This document shows, piece after piece, positions 59,725-64,000 of a stretch of DNA of 64,000 bases. Origin of the DNA: Coniferiporia sulphurascens. Its lineage: Eukaryota > Basidiomycota > Agaricomycetes > Hymenochaetales > Hymenochaetaceae. How positions within the stretch are numbered: position 1 is the first letter of the stretch; every line of letters begins with the position of its first letter. The notes beneath the pieces were generated by a model that saw nothing but the letters and a program-made list of their open reading frames with translations, was not told the origin of the DNA and ran no database searches. The stretch is taken from NCBI GenBank assembly GCA_002794785.1, contig NBBA01000001.1, positions 4,898,001 through 4,962,000 of the forward strand, read 5' to 3'. Made by a program: the position numbers and the translations under genes.

Positions 59725-59981
59725 TCTTAAAATCTATGCACGTTGTGGTAGACAATGAGGTGCAGTGGTGAAGTTCAGGCAAGGTGGGTTATCAGCGTAA
59801 ACCGATGTATTTCTAGGGCGAGACCAGCTCCCCTTATATACATGTTCCGTGGGCTAGTACTACTATAACTAACTAGCTCTTATATCGTATGGCGTTATCA
59901 TTGCATTATCGTTCACTTAGTAAGGTGGTTGTTCATATGACCATGTACTATATTTATATCATTCGTTATATTTATTTAATA
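59725..59981 (-). repeat. copia LTR, 5' copy in element orientation
   Basis: 257 bp, the pair of the LTR at 53979-54235. Transcription of the element would start in this copy and run toward lower coordinates. Confidence 0.92.
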
Positions 59982-59986
59982 GTTAG
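59982..59986. repeat. target-site duplication, right copy (GTTAG)
   Basis: GTTAG directly follows the right LTR and matches 53974-53978. Confidence 0.85.
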
Positions 59987-60468
59987 TTGTACCGGTCGGT
60001 GGGTAGCTAGATAAAGTTCGACTGAGAGTCCTCCTGTTAAGCTTTATATATTTCCTAGATGATTTAGGGGAAAAAAACTGGAGTGATCGCGTTCAGCTGG
60101 AATTGCCGTCGTACGTATTTTGGTGCCTTTTCGGGGCTCATCAAACGAGATGCACATAGGAATATATCGGCTTTAAATGGGCTCAGAGGGCGAGTGGGCC
60201 GAGGCGAGGCCTTGCCCTCGAGCCGACATTGAGACCAATGGCGCACCGGGCGCATTCGCCTTAGCGCATAGATGGCATTGCTACTATGCACGTTAGGCGG
60301 TGACGCCTACCTTCACTGGTCTCAACTCCGTCTTCCCGTCTCTTAAGTCCGGATATATTCAAAGCGTATCTTAGACATGTATTAAGAACCCAAAATAAGT
60401 CGATTATACGAGAGGAATGTAAATTAGGATACGAGAACATACTTCTAATACCGTCCCACCAATCAGCG
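59987..60468. other. spacer between retrotransposon and DUS1
   Basis: The 482 bases hold the DUS1 3' UTR and unassigned sequence. No open frame with motifs is seen. Confidence 0.45.
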
Positions 60469-62237
60469 TTATGCTATAGCCATCACCACTTTGTCTTCGG
60501 AAACGCCCTCTCCACACTTCTCTGTAACCTCGGCTTTGATCCCCTCTATCGATTCAATAGTAGCCTCCTGTCTGTCCCCGTCCTTCGCCTCGATAGCGCC
60601 TTCTTCCCCCCCGCTTTTATCTTTCTTCTCGGGTTCGCCCTTGGTAACCCCCTTCGTTGACTTCTCCCCGGCTTCAACCGCTTTCTTTGCCTGCGACGCA
60701 CGGAAGTACGGTTGCGCAAGCCACCGCGGGAGCACCCTGAGACCCGTTGCTTCATCGACCGTTACGAGATCCGCAAGAGCCACCTCCCCGCGCCGTACAC
60801 TGTCCACTTCCGGCTCCAGCCGCTCCGCAAGCTCACGGACAATCGTTTCGTAGTCATCCAACATCGCATCCTTCTCTTTCGCGGGTCGCCCGCGAACCCG
60901 GCCGAGGCGTTCGCGCAGGTCCGTTTCCCTGAGCAATGCTGGACGCAGCAGCTTGAAAAGATGTCCCTTCACTGCACTCGAGTGCGTTGGCGTCTGCAGG
61001 GCACGCACAAGAGCGAGATACTCCTCTGCGAGTACTGTGTGAGGGAGATACGCGCCCGAATCGTCGGGTAACGTAAAGAATTCGCTCGCAGGGCGTGAGT
61101 TCACACTTGACAATGGATCTACTGCGGGAGGTGAAGGTGTAGAGGAAGTTGAGGGGAGGAGCGATGCGGCACTTAGGAGGATCGTCGGGTTGTAAAGGTT
61201 TCCTTCGGCAGTCATGACGGCATCTGCGCCAGTCGCATCAAGACAACGTTGAATATCATCATGGAAGACGACGTTTCCGTTCGCAAAAACTGGGACAGTG
61301 ACAGCCTCTTTCACGGCACGAATTTTCTCCCAGTCCGCTAGACCCTGCAGTATGGCCAGCTAAGTAGGAAAGAAGGACTGAATCTAAAGTAAGGACGCAC
61401 ACTGTTTTGACCCCGCTGTTCTCGGGTTCGCCCATGACAAGTCAGGATCTGTGCACCTGCTCTCTCCATCATCTTCGCGTACTCGACGGTCTTCTCAAGC
61501 GACGGGAAAACACGAAATTTCGCCGTTACAGGTATCGACAATTTCGTGTGCAAAGTGTTGACTGAAGACATCTATGAACAAATCTGGAACCCGGAGTCAG
61601 AGGGCATATACGCACTCAGATTATACACAAGGTCCCAATCATCCTGCAAAAAACACCCATAGCGGCCCCTCCGCGCGATATCCTGCGGACAGCCAAAGTT
61701 GATATCCACCGCATCGCAGTGCGGCTCCACGAGCTTTGCAGCCTTGAGCAGCATGTCCGGGTCGTTCGCCGCGAACTGGACGATAAGTGGTCGGTCATGC
61801 GGGCCGCCCTCCTCTCCAAGGACCAAATTGAAAGCCTGCTCCTTGTAGCTTTTATGTTTCGTCTCGGCGTACATCTAATCACAGAAATCAGCTAAAAATC
61901 CCTAAGAATACACTCAGAAAGAGCGGACCCTCGCGTTAATCATAGGTGTATAGATGAGCTGTATAAACGATCAGTTGTTCGCCAGGCGCAACTTGAAACA
62001 GTCCAGTAAAGCTTAGTACAGACCTGTGCTCCATATCGGCGAGACAAAATCCTCCATGGCTGTCAAATCTGATGAGAAAATGTCTAAAGCGAGTCAGGAA
62101 TGTCTTACCAGCTCACTCTGGTCTACCATCGGCGCAACGACGTGCTTCGGACTCCCGAGAACATCCCTGTACAGATCTCCACCAGATAGTTTCCTGCGCT
62201 TTTGTCTGTGTTCGTCCGAAGCTGTTATCCCAGGCAT
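60469..62237 (-). CDS. DUS1: tRNA-dihydrouridine synthase, DUS1 family
   Basis: The FMN enzyme reduces uridine to dihydrouridine in the D-loop (positions 16/17 for Dus1). The start at 62237 gives [20 protein letters not shown], then [14 protein letters not shown], a short exon [12 protein letters not shown] and [20 protein letters not shown]. The catalytic motif [20 protein letters not shown] includes the conserved Cys of GCPQ, followed by [54 protein letters not shown] and [15 protein letters not shown]. The C-terminal third is a helical domain and a long Lys/Glu-rich tail ([20 protein letters not shown]) beyond the usual core. Six exons are inferred. The intron after PMINAR uses a gtccgc donor. 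Confidence 0.9.
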
Positions 62238-62873
62238 CTTGTAGGGCCTCTGAAGACGGAATAATGAGCGCAAAAAGCGCAGGGGAGCGAAAGAGAGAAT
62301 TGTGGCGAACAGCTAGCGGAGTGCGCAGGACTTTGCTGCTCTTCTTTCTTAGCAAAAAAAGACGAGCCAGGATCGGCAAGTGTACTACGCCTAAACAAAG
62401 TAATTTTGTGACATAATCATCACGCAAGTACACTGATTTTACTTATGATCCTTGAATTAAGTAGCATATACCAAGTCACAACACTCAGTCTAAAAAAATC
62501 AAACAGTAGGGACATCCTATCCGATGACATGAGAGCACACCTACAATTACCCTGATAAAATAAGAGTCCACGGTTCTTTTGCGAAGTAAAAAAGGGAAGA
62601 AAGCGTCGGAACCATTGCGGGAGATAGGTGTCATCAAAGATGTTGAGAACAACGTGGTACACCTGGAAGCAAGACCCGAACGGCTACACGAAAGGCAGAA
62701 AATACATGATACAGGCATACATTCTTCCTTCCTGCCGTTTCTCCTCGCACCAGATGATGCTAAGGGATGATGATGATAAATATTACGTGGTAGATTTGAA
62801 GGGATGAATGTGTCTGGCGACTTGTTAAGCGTCCAGGATAATATACCGATACGATGGCTGATAATGCACCAGC
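62238..62873. other. spacer between DUS1 and GMC oxidoreductase genes
   Basis: This 636-base tandem spacer includes the DUS1 promoter and the 3' UTR of the oxidoreductase gene. Nothing coding is supported. Confidence 0.45.
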
Positions 62874-64000
62874 TCATGCATCGGCGAGGATGAGGTCCGC
62901 GGCCTTTTGTGCAACTGAATACACAGTCGACATAGTGTGCGCGGTGGTCGCGAAGGGGATAATACCTGCGTCAATGACACGCAAGTTCTGAGTGCCGTAC
63001 ACACTGGTAAAAAGAAAGAAACCTCAGTTAGTACTGAGAAAAGAAGAATAAGGTAACTAGAACAAACTTTAATTCCGGACTGACAACGCCGCCTATGGTG
63101 CGCGGCATCATTGCTGTGCTGCCGATCCAGTGGCTCGCGCCATACGATGTCTGCGTAAGGTATGTCTCATACTCTGCATCTGTACCGTTCGCAGCAATGT
63201 TGCTCGGGGATGCGTACGCATCTGCGACGACTCCGTTGAAGGGAGGGCTCGAGAAAACTGTACGACTAGCGCGTGCGACCGCAACTGCAACTTGCATATC
63301 GAATGCGTCCGTCAACAAGCGAGGCACAATTACCGGGTCCTCAAAGGGGTTCGAAGTGTTGATGTGAACATGTCCACGCGAGAGCGGTAGAAGCGGCCAG
63401 AAGATGGCTGAGAGCACCCCCGGATAAGTTTCCCCAACAAATTCAGCAACGGGAACTGTGTGATACGCGTCAGCATATTAGCGATTAGAAGGAAGGCGGC
63501 ATGACGGGATACGTACGCTTTTCATTGACAATGAGGTCCGTAGCGACTCCAAGTATAGCAAGGGCACCTTCGAAAGTGACCGCAGCTCCAGCAGTAACAA
63601 GGTCCATGGAGCGAGAGAAGAGGCTGGCGACGAGGTTCAAGGCAACTTCGTTGCTCGCTGAGGGAGGGAGAAACCATGAATTTTTATCCAAGATTAAGGG
63701 GTTTATTACGCACAGGTGTTGAAGATTTCATCAATGTTCACGAGAGAGATATCCGGTGCGAAGAGGTTGACATCGTCAATCAGTGAGGTGTTGTTGACGT
63801 ATGCATTCGTAACGGTTGCAGAAGTACTGGTTCCCGGTTGATCCTAAAGTCGATGGAGATTTAATATTGGATTTTCTCAGTATCTTAAAACATTTGCCTA
63901 CATTCAGGTTAAGCCCAACACCCGGCAGGTCCACGAGCTGCTTGACTCCCGCTTTCTTCAAGACACTGGAAACGTGATCAGCGCGCGTTTGAGTTGTAAG
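62874..64000 (-). CDS. GMC oxidoreductase (aryl-alcohol oxidase-like), C-terminal part
   Basis: A flavoprotein of the glucose-methanol-choline oxidoreductase family, commonly secreted by wood- and litter-decay fungi to make hydrogen peroxide. The window holds only the C-terminal half. Visible parts are [19 protein letters not shown] (the linker near the FAD/substrate domain), then [36 protein letters not shown] with the active-site His, and the C-terminal FAD motif [39 protein letters not shown] with the second active-site His. Introns lie near 63870, 63690, 63470 and 63030. The start is beyond position 64000. Aryl-alcohol oxidase versus methanol or other alcohol oxidase cannot be decided here. 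Confidence 0.88.

Larger units (their letters stand above)
53979..59981 (-). mobile_element. Ty1/copia LTR retrotransposon, complete but inactivated
   Basis: A 6.0 kb element on the minus strand, bounded by two 257-bp LTRs and a 5-bp target duplication. Internal order in the element direction is PBS next to the right LTR, gag with a CCHC zinc knuckle, protease, integrase, reverse transcriptase, RNase H, a purine tract, then the left LTR. Integrase before reverse transcriptase makes it copia-type. The AT-rich coding sequence differs from neighbouring genes. It is broken by five in-frame TGA codons and by a 560-bp solo LTR inserted in the RT-RNase H region. LTR differences are all at CpG-derived sites, so inactivation appears to be by CpG-directed mutation rather than age alone. 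Confidence 0.95.

Noticed and set aside
62485..62877. 130-residue frame overlapping the end of the GMC oxidoreductase gene
   Set aside because: Cys/Ser/Arg-rich shadow composition, no motif, and it lies in the 3' UTR of a real gene.
1..64000. CRISPR array, bacterial operon or ribosome binding sites
   Set aside because: The window is intron-rich eukaryotic DNA with no regularly spaced direct repeats. The only structured repeats are the LTRs and the three ggggcttcct copies in the solo LTR.

Overview
The window is nuclear DNA from a filamentous basidiomycete, most likely an agaricomycete. Genes are compact and intron-dense. Introns are about 46-86 nt with GT(R)-AG borders and some GC-AG borders. 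Several families are typical of mushroom-forming fungi: a DUF6533 membrane protein, a secreted GtaA-type glutaminase, a GMC oxidoreductase, expansin-like secreted proteins and a basidiomycete-type F-box protein. Gene models were built by hand, joining exons in frame. Where I could add up every exon, the total was a whole number of codons (CCT3 547 aa, the peroxiredoxin-like protein 200 aa, ATG101 182 aa, the EI24-like protein 328 aa, the F-box protein 520 aa, the expansin-like proteins 245 and 146 aa).

Layout, left to right. 1-9 kb: a GtaA-like glutaminase cut by the left edge (-), an MFS sugar transporter (-), and the spliceosome-associated protein WBP11 (-). 9-19 kb: a PRXL2/AAED1-type thioredoxin-fold protein (+), chaperonin subunit CCT3 (+), cohesin loader MAU2/Scc4 (-), autophagy factor ATG101 (+), and an EI24/Rrt8-like membrane protein (+). 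19-30 kb: an ISWI remodeler (-), TEL2 of the TTT complex (+), and DASH subunit ASK1 (-). 30-49 kb: a 1.9 kb gene-poor gap, a DUF6533 membrane protein (-), a DUF985 cupin (+), a TRIP4-type C2HC5 zinc-finger protein (+), a ThrE/Prm10-like transporter (-), an HMG/YABBY-like small chromatin protein (+), a coiled-coil protein (-), an F-box protein (+), and cofactor-independent phosphoglycerate mutase (+). 49-53.6 kb: two expansin-like (double-psi beta-barrel) secreted paralogues flanking a 2.8 kb gap. 53.97-59.99 kb: a complete but inactivated Ty1/copia LTR retrotransposon on the minus strand, itself split by a nested solo LTR. 60-64 kb: tRNA-dihydrouridine synthase DUS1 (-) and the C-terminal part of a GMC oxidoreductase (-) running off the right edge.

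Most genes are single-copy housekeeping functions (protein folding, cohesin loading, chromatin remodelling, PIKK maturation, kinetochore, autophagy, glycolysis, tRNA modification). They do not form one pathway, but several are arranged head-to-head over short shared promoters (WBP11/PRXL2, MAU2/ATG101, ISWI/TEL2).

The most informative region is the retrotransposon. Its two 257-bp LTRs differ at 11 bases, and all 11 lie in dinucleotides explained by loss of an ancestral CpG. Its single gag-pol frame is broken by five stops, all TGA in positions compatible with CGA to TGA change. This points to CpG-directed mutation (methylation decay or a RIP-like process). Other notable items are a 9-nt microexon carrying one cysteine of a CxxC motif, three GC-AG introns, an in-frame 57-nt intron in CCT3, and a one-base frameshift in the phosphoglycerate mutase.
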